Notes under the pieces: generated by a model
Database searches by the model: none
Seen by the model: the letters and a program-made list of their open reading frames with translations, nothing else
Told to the model about the DNA's origin: nothing
Source of the DNA: Chloranthus sessilifolius
Lineage: Eukaryota; Streptophyta; Magnoliopsida; Chloranthales; Chloranthaceae
Assembly (NCBI GenBank): GCA_021018995.1
Contig: CM037586.1
Coordinates: 145,928,060-145,992,059, forward strand
Direction: 5' to 3'
DNA length: 64,000 bases
Shown: positions 19,980 through 31,465 of the stretch, in pieces
Layout: every line of letters starts with the position of its first letter
Position numbering within the stretch: the first letter of the stretch is position 1
Made by a program: the position numbers and the translations under genes

Positions 19980-22900
19980 GTGTTCCTAGGTAGCTTCCGC
20001 AGAAGAGTGATTCCTCCACTTTACAAGCACAAGTGGGATCATCTTAGTCCGTAAAACCTGCTCCTTACAGTCCATAATCTGCATAGGTTCCTCTACCAAA
20101 GTTAAATCCTCTTGAAGTTCAATCGGTTGAAAGTCTAGGATGTGTGTTGGATCCTTCACATATCTCTTCAGCATAGAAATGTGAAATACATTATGCACAC
20201 TTGCCAACTGTGGTGGCAGAGCAATCCGATAGGCGACTTCTCCAACCCGTCCAAGTATTTCAAAAGGTCCAATATAATATGGACTCAACTTCTCATGTTT
20301 CCCGAAATGCATCACGCCCTTGGTCGGCGAGATCTTGATAAAGACTTTGTCTCCGACCTAAAAATAGGTGTTAGCCCAATATAATTTGAGCGGATAAGTA
20401 ACGTAAAGCATTGAACAAAACCAAGTATACTTGAACTCAACTTGCGTTCGATGAAGATCGGCATAACGTTTTTGGCGACTTTGAGCAACTCTCAATCTCT
20501 CGTGGATCAACCGAACCATCTCGGTCCCACTATCCACGATATCAGGTCCCAAAATAAGTTTCTCACAGACTTCCTCCCAATTCAACAGAGATCGGTATTG
20601 TCGTCCGTATAAAGCTTCGTAAGGTGTCATCCCAATACTGGACTGATAGCTGTTATTATAAGCGAACTCAATCAGAGGTAAATGTTGATCCCATGGCCCG
20701 TGAAAGTCTAACATGCATGCACGCAATATATCTTCTATGATCTTGTTCACTCTCTCAGTCTACCCATCTATCTACGAATGAAATGCTGAGCTGAAGTCAA
20801 ATCTAGAGCCCATGCCTTCCTGAGATCTCTGCCATAATTGTGATATATAAAGTGAATCTCGATCACACACAATACTAACCGGTATACCATGAAGTCTAAC
20901 TACCTCCTTCATATACAACTTTGCAAGCAATCTAGCAGTGTATGTAGTACGGAACAATAAAAAGTGTGTAGACTTAGTCTATCCACAATGACCCAGATGG
21001 CATTGTATTTCCTCAATGTCCTCGGCAACCCCAATATAAAATCTATAGAAATGGCTTCCCATTTCCATTCAAGCACTGGTAATGGTTACAATAACCCTGT
21101 AGGATTCCGATTGTCTACTTTCACTTGCTGGCAGACCAAGCATCTGGACACGTACTCTGCGACGTCCTTCTTCAATCCTCTCCACCAGAAGCTCCGCTTC
21201 AAATTTTGATACATCTTGGTACTTCCAGGTTATATAGCATACATTGACTTATGAGCTTCTTCTAAAATAGTATCTTTAAGGTCCTTGTTAGCAAGTATAC
21301 ACATCCGATCTTAGAATAACAAAGTACCATTATCCTTGATAGAGAAATCTGCTCTAATCACATTGATCACATCCTTTCTAATGGCCATAAGCTCATCATC
21401 AATCATCTGGAGCTTACGTATGTTATCAAACAACATGAGCCATATCACAATGGTAATCATCAGTGCCCCTGAACCACTGACATCAAACCGTATATCACAT
21501 AAGATCAGGTCCTCAAGTAGATGCCACCTCTGTATTCTAGTAATAAGAAGTGACAATTGAACCAAAGATTTCCTGCTTAAAGCATCCGTCACAACATTTG
21601 CCTTCTCAGGGTGATACTGGATGGAACAGTCGTAATCCTTTAAGAACTCCATCCATCTGTGTTGTCGCATGTTCAAGTCCTTCGGGGTAAAAAGATACTT
21701 GCGGCTCTTGTGGTCGGTGAAGATATCAAACGTCTCACTGTATAAGTAGTGCCTCAAAATTTTTAACGTAAAAATCACCGCTGCTAACTCCAGATCGCGA
21801 GTTAGATAGTTCTTCTCGTAGTCCTTAAGCTGTCTAGAGCCATACGCTATCACTTTTTTGCGTTGGTTGAGGACACAACCCAAACCACTGTAAGACGCAT
21901 CACTATATATAGCAAAACCTCCTCTACCAAAAGGTATAGCTAGCACTGGTGCTATAATCAGACGCATCTTGAGTTCTTGAAAATTCTTCTCACATTGTTC
22001 GGTTCAATCAAACTTAGCATTCTTCTTCATGAGTTGAGTAAGCGGACTTGAAAGTTTGGAGAAACCTTTTACAAATGGTCTATAGTATCATGCCAAGCCA
22101 AGGAAACTATCGACTTCGGTTACCGTCCTTGGATGCTCCCAATTCACTACGGCTTCTATCCTAGTCGGATCAACCGTTATACCCTTCTCCGAGATAACAT
22201 GACCTAAGAAACTGACTTGGTCAAGCCAAAACTCACATTTATTGAGCTTTACATATAGTTTGTGATCTCTGAGAGTTTATAGAGCCATGTGCAGATGTCA
22301 TTCATGCTCTTCCTTTATCCTTGAATAGATAAAGATGTCATCCACAAAAACGACCACGAATTTATCCTAGTGTGGTTTAAACACTCGGTTCATTAGATCC
22401 ATAAAAGACACGGTGCGTTCGCCAACCCAAATGGCATAACAAAAAATTCATAGTGCCCATATCTGATTTTGAATGTCGTCTTTTGAATATCCTTTACTTT
22501 GACTCTTAGCTGATGATAACCATTTCGTAAGTCAATCTTCAAAAAGAATCTCGCTCCTTGTAACTGATAAAAAAGATCATCTATTCTTGGGAGCGGGTAA
22601 CTATTCTTAATCGTCAACTTATTCAACTGACGATGGTCAATGCACAGCCGCATCGAACCGTCCTTCTTCCTAACAAATAGTACTGGTGCTCCCCAAGGAG
22701 ATGCACTAGGTCGGATAAATCCCTTGTCAAGTAATTCCTGCAATTGCTCCTTCAATTCTTTCAACTCTAGAAGAGCCATACGATATGGAGTTTAGACAAT
22801 GGCTCAATACCCGAAACTAAACTAATAGCAAATTCAATCTCCCAAGCTGGTGGTAGTCCTAATAAATCCTCAGGAAACACATCAGGGTACTCGCAAGTAA

Positions 22901-23234
22901 TATGAATGTCAGAAATAACATTCTTTTCTTCCCGTAGCTCCTCCAGAAAAGTCATATAGCCACTGCACCCATTCTTCATCATTTTCTCAGCTCGAATAGC
23001 TGATATAAACGGTGCTACCTTGGACTTTAGTCTAAAAAATCTAAACGACTTTCTCTTGGGAGGGCGAAAGACTACGATTTTCTGTAGGTAATCAACGCTA
23101 GCATGGTAAGCTAATAGCCAGTCCATCCCCAAGATCACATCGAAGCCTACCATATTTAACAGTATTAGGTCCGCTCGAGTTTCCTCCCTTTCAACTCTAA
23201 TGACTACCGCCTTGTTCACTGTATCTGTTCTCAC
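19980..23234 (-). pseudogene. pol of the Tekay-type element (PR, RT, RNase H, INT, chromodomain), broken
   Basis: Landmarks on the minus strand: protease around 23234-22980 (VILGMDWLLAYHASVDY); reverse transcriptase about 22779-22020 ([30 protein letters not shown]); RNase H about 21967-21500 ([36 protein letters not shown]); integrase about 21300-20150; and a chromodomain at the C-terminus near 20080-19980 (MIPLVLVKWRNHSSAEAT). RT and chromodomain place it in the Tekay/Del chromoviruses. It has several breaks. Confidence 0.9.
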
Positions 23235-23532
23235 TGAATTACCCTAGGAATTGTTACTGTCAAAATGAAATCTAACTTCTTCGGCATAATTCCTATACGT
23301 GCTGAGAACATCTACGTAATAAAGAAATGTGTAGATCCAGGGTCAATCAGTACTCTCGTTTCAGTTTCAGATATATCTTGCTCTTAACGTATAGGAAGAG
23401 TACCTTAGTTTATTTATCAAACATACACGGTCATGAATGTAATCTAATACACAGTATTTACTTAAAATTTTGACGTACTAAAATTTACTAACACATTCAA
23501 TAATATAAGAAATCAATGACATAATTTAATTC

Positions 23533-24594
23533 TCAAAGCATAATGATACCTTGAATGACATCATTCGATGTCAGAGCATCCGTTGCACTGACGGCATATG
23601 CTCGACCTTGAATAACATGTCGAGAGAATCTCTGAGTGGATACCGATCTAGTCCGCTCCTTGCTCTCCTCTGAGTAGTTTTTAACCATGTGACCCATCTT
23701 GCCACATCTGAAATACCCCCCGTCTCTCTCCTGTAGTCTTCTGTCTTGTGCAACTTTCCACACTTTGCACATGACAAGGCCGGAGCGAAAGATGAGACCT
23801 TAGAAGATTCCTGCGCTACTGAAGCTCCGCTCTCAGAAGAATCAAACGATCTGAATGGTCTGGATGATGCAGGTATTGCTGGCCTCTGATATGAACTCGG
23901 CCTTGAAGATATCGCTGGTCGTGAGTGAGTAGGATATTTGGGAGGTCTGGAGAATCTAGCCCTCTTGTTTTGCTCAGGGTCCTGAGAGTGTCCCTGAAAT
24001 GACCTCTCTGTTTTGCTTGTCTCTCCAAGCAAACTGCTTCTGATTTTCCTCCATTGAAATGAGAGCTTTAGACATGACTACAGCATATGTCTCCAACTCC
24101 CATATGGCCACTTCTCGATGTATGTTCGGCCTCAAGTCAAGCTGAATCTTTCGAGCTCGCATTAACTCGGTGGCGACATGTTGCGGAGCAAACAATCTAT
24201 CGAACTCTACGCTATACTCGTGCGCTGTCATATGCTTTTGCTCTAACTTGATGAATTTCACTTCCCACTGATGCCTCACAATCTTGGGGAAATATTAGTC
24301 GTTAAAAGTTTCAACGAATTTGGCTCATCTCCAAGGGACATTGGGAAGCTCTTGCTCATGGTGCCTTGATACTAATTGCCACCAAGGCCCCGCTTCCCTA
24401 TCTAGTTTGAAGGTTGCCCAGCGCACCTTCTCCACATCAATGCATTGAAGCACTTCGAACACTTTCTCCATCTCCTCTATCCAACCCTTGGCCTCAATGG
24501 GATCTGTTTGACCCGAGAAATTAGGAGGTCTCATTCTCCTAAACTCCGCAAAACCGTCGGGTTGGTGAGGTGGTCTAGATGGTTGTTGATTCAA
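23533..24594 (-). pseudogene. gag of the Tekay-type element, broken
   Basis: Retrotransposon gag domain (FRRMRPPNFSGQTDPIEAKG and the downstream MTAHEYSVEFDRLFA segment) followed by a degenerate zinc knuckle (YFRCGKMGHMVKNY) near 23710. It is normally translated as the first part of a single gag-pol frame in this lineage. Confidence 0.88.
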
Positions 24595-24914
24595 AGCAGC
24601 AGTCTATTGAGCTACATTGGTAACCAAAGCTTCCAACACTTGCTCTATTTTGCCATCACCACCTCTTCTACCTCCTCTAAGTCCTATCGGAACAATATTC
24701 TCATTCGATAGGAACCCTAATCCCCTAGATGTACCAGTAACATCGAGAATCTCTCGCAGTGGGACTTCTCTCTATCCTTCTCTTCCTCCACTGCATCGAC
24801 CTCTGAACCTTGGGCTCATAGTACCGGTCTGTCATTGTAAAAATAATAACATTGATCAACACATAGATTATAAAAACAATCCAACCTGAACCCGTGGTTC
24901 AACCTAAAGTCTAA

Positions 24915-24926
24915 GCTCTGATACCA
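24915..24926 (-). promoter_or_regulatory. Primer-binding site (initiator Met tRNA) of the Tekay-type element
   Basis: The minus strand reads TGGTATCAGAGC, complementary to the 3' end of plant initiator tRNA-Met, two bases inside the 5' LTR. Confidence 0.88.
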
Positions 24927-24928
24927 AC

Positions 24929-27801
24929 TGTGATAGCCCGGATTTTCGCACTCAAAAGCCCGTGCCATCAGGATCATACTCTGGATGATCTCCGAGAGAA
25001 TTCAAAGAGTGTCTACTCATCTAACAGAAATAAGAGCAGACATTGTCCAATAGTGGCATAAAGACAGTAACAATGCATGTATGTATATAAAAAAAATATA
25101 CATTTTTAAAAAGAAACTAAGAACCACTAGTGATGGACATCCATCACCCAAAATAATGGTTCCTGATAGTAGTTCCTATAGAATGTATATAAATACAAGT
25201 ATAACATCTATGGTAAAAATATAGAAAGGTGGCCACCGGGCGCACAGATAATCCAAAATATACAAGTACAGGACCCAAAACATAAGACTAATACCCAAGT
25301 TGCTAATAAAACTCATCAGCAGGGGTGTCAGTGTCCTCCTCTAGCTCAGCCTTTGGCTCGGGCTGGTAGTTAGGATCGCTCTCCTTACTGAGAACTCTAG
25401 CCTCAGAACCTATTATATTAAAATAGGGTGAGCTACCATCTAAGCTCAATAGAAGAAACTCAAACAATTTGCATCTTAATTATAAAACATGGTTGCAGAA
25501 TATAACTCAGACAGATAAGCAAGGCAGAGTGCAAATAGAACTAGACAGATGCAGACAGATAATCAGATGTACAGAAATATCAGAATACAGAGCTTGTAAG
25601 AACAGACATAACCTCAAAGTTTCAGAATGCTTTACATATAGTATTTAAATGACTTAAAATAGTATACTTAAGTAACTCCCGTGAATATAACACGTGGTAG
25701 CCAGATGTGTGCCGATGGATAATCCCGACCATCGTCGTTCAATGAATAATTTTAGGAATGCAGCAATGCCTCATCTAAGGAGCGCAATTGTGCTGAGAAA
25801 TTTTCAAAGCAGATGCGCCAATGTGCCAGTCATGGATATGCCGCCGAGTCGGTGGGATTCGTCAGATAAATAAACTTAAAATCTCATGCATACATATCAT
25901 AGTAATAGGAATCAGATGACAGATATCAAATAATAGGAATCAGAGGTGATGGAACTTTCATTCATATGCAAGACATGATTTGGAAAATAAAATCAGAACA
26001 TGCGTCAGAACACAAAAGCTATGAACCCATGAGATCAAAAAATAAATGCAAGTTCGATTGAATTTTCCCTATCTCAGATCAAGTCTTTCTAAGCAAATCC
26101 AAAGCGTTTTAAGATGTTCAGATTTTGACCTAGATCATGCGTGTAGTATACTAAGTGTCAGAACAGTAACTGACATAAAGTCCAGCCTTAAATTTCTCAT
26201 AAACCAAAATAGCAGAAACAGGAGAACTCGATTGATCAATCCCTCTGTTTGATCGATCGGGTTCACATCTGATCGATCAATCTTATCATTGATCGATCGA
26301 ATGTCTCACACCTAACCAGTCTAAACAAAGGACAATTGATTGATCAACCCCATGGTTGATCGATCAAATTCTCAAGTTAATCAATCAAATTCCATAATTG
26401 ATCTATCACACCAGCATCTCCACATCTTTAGAATAGAGGAAATTTGATCGATCAATCTCTTCAATGATCAATCGGATCCTCAATTTGATCGATTAATCCC
26501 CATGTTTGATCGATCGGGTCAAAAATTCATAAAAACACACCTCTTGTTTCATAGTGTGTTTTATAAAGTTTGATCGATCAAATCCCTGATTCGATCGATC
26601 AATTTTCCTGTTCGATCGATCAATTCTCAATTGATCGATCAGTCCCTCATTACAGATCATAGGCAGATTTGATCGATCGATTCCTCAATTTGATCGATCA
26701 ATCCCAACAATTGATCAATCGAATTTCCAAAGTCAAAAATTTCATACAAGCATGCCTCCTATTCTATAGTCTCCTAATAAAATTTGATCGATCAATTACA
26801 CACTTTGACCAATCAATTTCCAATTGATTGATCAGGCCAATTGATCGATCAGTTCACACCTGATCGATCACTTCTATAGTTGATCGATCAGTTTCAAATT
26901 CGATTGATCAAACTAGCAGTTTGATTGATCGAGCACATCGGGCTCTCACTTCTCAAGAAAAACACCCTTCTACTTCAAAGGGATATTTTACACCATTCGA
27001 TCGATCAACTCCCAAGTTTGATCCATTGGATTACAGATTGATTGATCAATTCTCAATTGATCGATCGGGCATGACCGTTAAACTGTCATTAATGGGGTTT
27101 GTTGAATTCAAACCCATTTCATCTCTAGCCTTTATGATTCTCCATGAATCATTCAAGCACACCAAACACACATATTTAATGACATCTAAACTACAGAAAA
27201 CCCATAATAACTCACCTCTTTGATGGCGGTTCCTTGGTTCACGGCATCCTAGGTCCACGAGGGTTTTCAGATTCAAATCAGAGAGTTTGTCGTTTGAGCT
27301 CTCCGACGAACCAAAGGTACAACTCTGCGCTAACTCAGAGATGTGTTTTACTCTCTCAAATAGATTGATGTACTCACGTCCATTCACTTATACTCTTAAT
27401 CAACGGATCAAAAATCTAGGGCTTCTTGAGCTCGATTTCTTAGAGGGTTTCTAGGAATGGTTTGCAAGTAGAGGTTTTTCAAAGCAAGGAGAAAGGTATA
27501 AGGTAATCCTGACCTTCCTTCTCCTATAAGCTGCAAATGGAAATATCCCAGGTATTTCCATTTCTTCAACATTCACTCTGGTGTTGAGCGCACACACACA
27601 ACTCACTTAGATGACATTTTACCCAGGTCTAAATCGGATCTCGAATTCGTGCTGCAAGTGATTTATCACTTCGCACGCTCATAGATTAAAAGTATTGGTA
27701 TTAGTATTCTTATTTTCAAAATTTTAAATTTGTCTCGATTTCCTTGCTGGGCACGGATACCAAAGCAGTCAGAAGGTTCTCGGAATTTTAGGGTCATTAC
27801 A
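24929..27801 (-). repeat. 5' LTR of the Tekay-type element
   Basis: 2,873 bp, beginning TGTGATAGCCCGG and ending TCATTACA on the plus strand. It is the partner of 14605-17483. Confidence 0.88.
26226..27066. repeat. GATCGATC palindrome array in the 5' LTR
   Basis: Same motif, order and spacing as 15940-16760, with small unit gains and losses between the two LTRs. Confidence 0.88.
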
Positions 27802-28560
27802 TTACGAAAATAAATAATTCAAACAAAAAACTATAACTAAAGCAATCAACCAAAGTAAACAAGCCTTTAAGAACCAAACACTAAGTCCTCAGACAAGGAA
27901 AACCCAACTTATCAAGACGAAGGACACCTCACAAAGATCATGACAAATTTTGATATCCTTCATAAGTCAAATTTCGACCCAACTCACCTTGCCGTGCTAG
28001 GAAATCCCCTACTTGATTAGCCTCCCGAAATTGATGCACAACCATAAAGTTCACTCCTTCAAGAGTGACAAGTAAATCATCTCAATAATCTCATAAATAC
28101 CACACTGTGCACTAACCCGCACGAAGCCAATCCACAACCACTTTAAAATCACTTTCAATAATCATATTAAAAAGATTTAGTTGTTTACATAACACAATCC
28201 CCTCTGTAATAGCCCTTAACTCAGCCCCATTGTTAGTTCCATGACCAAAATGAATGGAGTAAGCTCCCGTTACGTACAGTACCAACTTCATCTCTAATCA
28301 CCCCCTCCACCAGAACTCCCGAGATTTCCACGGCAACTCCCATCACAATTGAGTTTAAACCAGCCTGCAGGAGGTCTCTGCCAGGACACCAATTTATGCC
28401 GACGAAGCTGCTGGACTGGGAAGTTTATTTGTAAATCCTGTAAAATCTTCATATCTTGCACAAAAAGAGAATTAGAAGCATTGAGATCCCCCAGTGAGAG
28501 AGCGAAGTCAGTATTTAACTAACCACCAAACTCGAGAGCACTCAGTTTCTATCCAAAGGT
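27802..28560 (-). pseudogene. LINE RNase H region (part 1 of a split LINE), decayed
   Basis: The minus strand encodes a plant RVT_3-type RNase H domain with phrases such as SIHFGHGT, NNGAELRAITEGIVLC and MIIESDFKVVVDWLRAG, then VVHQFREANQVGDFLARQGE near the end. Stops and frame changes interrupt it: one frame change lies before the HFGHGT segment and a stop follows WLRAG. The LINE is 5'-truncated near 28560. Its 3' UTR and tail continue at 14604-14419, across the Ty3/gypsy insertion. Confidence 0.75.
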
Positions 28561-29668
28561 GATGTTGGATGTTGCACATTATCTATATATAAAGTGTGAA
28601 TTATTTGCATATGATAAAACACTCTAATTAATTTGTTCACTCCCCTAATACGAATTATGTTATCCTTGGTGGATATTAATGACTTATTGTCATTTGGAGT
28701 CCTTTGTGGACATTAGTCTTTTAGACCTTTTTTTTGTGATATGTTATCGTGTCTATATCCTTAGTGGATTCTATAGTTGATGACAAAATTTTGTAATATA
28801 ACTTTTAATATTAAATAGTAGATATATCGATAGGATTATTTGTTAAAAGAATAGATTTATAAATCATTATAGAGTGGGGATCTCTATTTATATTTTATCA
28901 CAATTTATTACAAAAATTTTATTTTAAAATTGATAATATATTTTGAACATAAGTTATTATTTAATGGTAATATGGTTTTATTGTTACATCACGATTTTCA
29001 CCTTAAGAGATTGATAAAGTCTTAAACTTTGTACTTTGAGTGGGTGTTATCTCACTTCTAAACTATAATTATTATTAATGCATCTTAAAATATGTCTTTT
29101 ATATACATGTATATTTTGGGTGGAGTTTTTCACAAATTGTGGGTGAAATGTTTCACAATTCTTTGTAGCACACTTTGGTGAGTGGGCCAATGAGGTTGTA
29201 CATCAATCTTTCCTGTAAGTTTTGGTACTCTTTTGGATTTGCTCGGAATTGAACATAACTAGGCACTACATTAATAACTTCTTGTTCGGAGGATCAAGTA
29301 AAATATTTCACAAATAAGATTTTTCTGAATATTAGAACAACATAATACGAGTATGGAGCGAGACGTTATGGATTTGCTCACTTTGGGTGTGCATTTAGTT
29401 CACATGTTAAATTGGTTTACTGTTTCTCAAATTTATTGATAATATTAGTTTTGTCACCACGGAACTGTCTTAGTATCAATTTAAGAGAAATGGTATACTA
29501 GGGGCATTCATGAACCGACACTATATTTTTATTAAATTCAGGTGATTTTTGAGAATGCTTAACTTATTTCAAACAATGTTTTGTTTTTTGACTGCACTTT
29601 TTTTTTTGTCTAATCCAATGAAAGTCATTTTTTAAAACTATAGTCCGTGTATGGACCAAGTGGGAGAC
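28561..29668 (+). other. Non-coding remnant upstream of a Copia-type LTR; no gene seen
   Basis: AT-rich sequence without recognisable domains, ending in a purine-rich AAGTGGGAGAC directly before the LTR at 29669. It is probably the decayed internal region of that element, interrupted by the LINE. Confidence 0.35.
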
Positions 29669-30029
29669 TGTTGAAATTTTTTATGAAAACTCAAAATTCT
29701 TATTTTTGTGTGGTCCATACACAATAAAATTTTAATAAAACAATAGATTAAAGTTGCTTGAAATAACAAATAATATTATTAAAAATTAGTGGGAATCTCT
29801 AGGTTTTCTTATTTACATGTTATTCTTATTCCTATTAGAATATCTAGCTTGTTGGACAGTATTCTAAGTAGGGCATGACTCTTCATGCTATATATATAGG
29901 TGGACGTCCCCCGTTCACTACACACAAGCCTTTTGACATTTTCCTATCAAGAGAGTATAAAGAGGCGGGTAGAGCCACCCTCATATTTTTTGGAAGAAAA
30001 GCGTCAGATTGCGTACTTTGCGTCAACTA
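29669..30029 (+). repeat. Partial 3' LTR of a Copia-type element (fossil)
   Basis: It starts TGTTGAAATTTTTTATG right after a polypurine tract, the usual layout for Copia 3' LTRs. A TATATATATAGG TATA-like box lies near 29889. The sequence runs into CACTA debris at 30030, so the right end is not defined. Confidence 0.5.
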
Positions 30030-30345
30030 CACTATAAAAAATAAGACTATTAGCGACGGTCAATAGTGACAGTTTTTTTGTTAAAGGGTATTAGTGACAC
30101 TACAAAAAATAAGACTATTAGTGGCAGTAAAAAACTACCGCTATTAACAAAAAAACTGCCGCTAATACCCTCACCAGCAGTTGTAAAAACTACCGCTACT
30201 AGTGTTGTCGCTATTTTGTTTTAGTGGCAGTTTTTAAAATTGCCGGTGAGAGTATTAGCGGCAGTTTTTACTAAAAACTGCCGCTAAGTAATCATTAGTA
30301 GTGGCAATTAAAAAACTGCCGCTATCATGTTTATACCGACATTAC
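30030..30345. mobile_element. CACTA-family debris: two stacked left termini
   Basis: CACTATAAAAAATAAG at 30030 and CACTACAAAAAATAAG at 30098 are two left ends of the family, followed by many inverted AACTGCCGCTA / TAGCGGCAGTT motifs. No right terminus ending GTAGTG is present. One copy seems to sit inside another. Confidence 0.6.
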
Positions 30346-30663
30346 TAACAGGGTTGGATTAGATTGGGGGTGCAAACCTACCTATACAAACTCCAAGCCA
30401 TTCAATAAAAGTAATAAATTTGTTTCTGAATTTTACATGGTTTACATTTTTAACAAACTACACAAAAATATGAATTTATTTCTACAATATTTCTACCCCA
30501 CATTTATGATCTTTGTTATATTACAACAATGTTCGCGATTCATTCATACAGCCCTTCCTTCTTTACTACGACACGTAGACATGCCATGCCATGGAAAAAC
30601 TTGTAGACTCATACCCAACCACCACCACCATTATTCTCAAATCTCCCCATCTCTGTCATCTGA

Positions 30664-31145
30664 TTAGCAATAAACCTCTCGCGCATCTTGGAGAAATGTA
30701 CAGTCATCGGCATTGGGGGGCCTTTGGACCTTTAATTGTAGCTTCGCATAGTTAGTGCCAGCTGTCGTCCCAAGGATCTCTACATCAATGGCGATATTGG
30801 ATTTCGAGTCATTATATTGGTTCGTGCGACAAACTTCAGATGCAGAGTTCATGCTTTGTGACTCTTCCCTGTCCTTAGAGGCCCCGATTTCATCCATTGC
30901 TTTCGTTGCATTCTCCGATGAAGAGTTTGAGTCCATCTCAGCATTGTCGATCTCTTCCTTATACATCTCCTCAACCATGGGCTTCCAAAGATGCACTCGG
31001 GCATTTATAAACTTGTTTGAAACCTGAACCAAAAGTGAATCTATGCATTAATATAAAGAAAAGGAGATTAGATATTTAGCTTTATGAGCTTACCTGAGTT
31101 CGGGTCAAACCCGTCTGTCTTGCTAGCATTACTAGCATTATTTTA
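30664..31145 (-). pseudogene. BEL1-like homeodomain (BLH) gene fragment
   Basis: BLH proteins are TALE homeodomain transcription factors. The upstream exon (about 31145-31094) reads MLARQTGLTRTQ. After a 70-bp GT-AG intron (31024-31093), the next exon (31023-30664) reads [24 protein letters not shown] plus an acidic/Ser-rich tail to a stop. In the intact family the third helix has WFINARVRLWKP; here Lys replaces the invariant DNA-contacting Trp, and His replaces an Arg. The N-terminal SKY/BELL regions are absent, and the upstream exon is fused to a RuvB-like piece. The intron shows it is genomic, not a retrocopy. A pseudogene is most likely. Confidence 0.85.
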
Positions 31146-31465
31146 TCTTAAAGATGTCTGCTGCTCAATCACTCTTAGATATGCAAGGCTTTCTTCATCA
31201 ATAGCCAATTCTTGAACCTGAGCATGGATCACTAGTATTTGGCCATGTAGCAATCAACGGAAACAACAAACCAAAAATAGAATTTTATTATAGTAAGAAA
31301 TTTGAAGCATTATTGTTTAATTCTGTTGGAAGAGAAACAAACAACCTTGCACGAAGCTGTATCATTTCAGCAGGACCATAAGTTTCTGTCTGTATAATCA
31401 CTAGACGGTCTAACAAATCAACGAGTATGCCATGTGGACTGCTAATATCAATTTCCATGCTTATC
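31145..31465 (-). pseudogene. RuvB-like 1 (RuvBL1/TIP49a) gene fragment
   Basis: RuvBL1 is an AAA+ ATPase of chromatin-remodelling complexes. The exon at about 31465-31346 reads SSPHGILVDLLDRLVIIQTE then TYGPAEMIQLRA, with a few residues lost against the family's EMIQILAIRA. A 128-bp GT-AG intron (31218-31345) follows. The next exon (31217 to about 31145) reads VQELAIDEESLAYLRVIEQQTSLR, given here in parts: VQELAIDEES, LAYLRVIEQQ, TSLR. It then runs straight into the BLH exon with no intron. Walker motifs and the rest of the gene are missing. A short direct duplication of the GATATCAGCAGTCC segment lies just upstream (31495-31550). Confidence 0.85.

Larger units (their letters stand above)
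14605..27801 (-). mobile_element. Ty3/gypsy element, Tekay/Del-type chromovirus, with 2.9-kb LTRs (fossil)
   Basis: Order on the minus strand: 5' LTR (24929-27801), primer-binding site, gag, pol with a C-terminal chromodomain, a palindrome array, an extra sense ORF region, polypurine tract and 3' LTR (14605-17483). The flanks ATACG (14600-14604) and TTACG (27802-27806) are probably the 5-bp target duplication with one change. The coding region is broken in many places (of the order of ten or more), so it is a fossil. In the stretches I compared the two LTRs differ at about 8-10% of positions, mostly transitions. That points to an age of some millions of years, depending on the rate assumed. 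Confidence 0.9.

Noticed and set aside
29875-30066. 63-residue plus-strand frame
   Set aside because: It lies across a Copia-type LTR and the start of CACTA debris; no domain.
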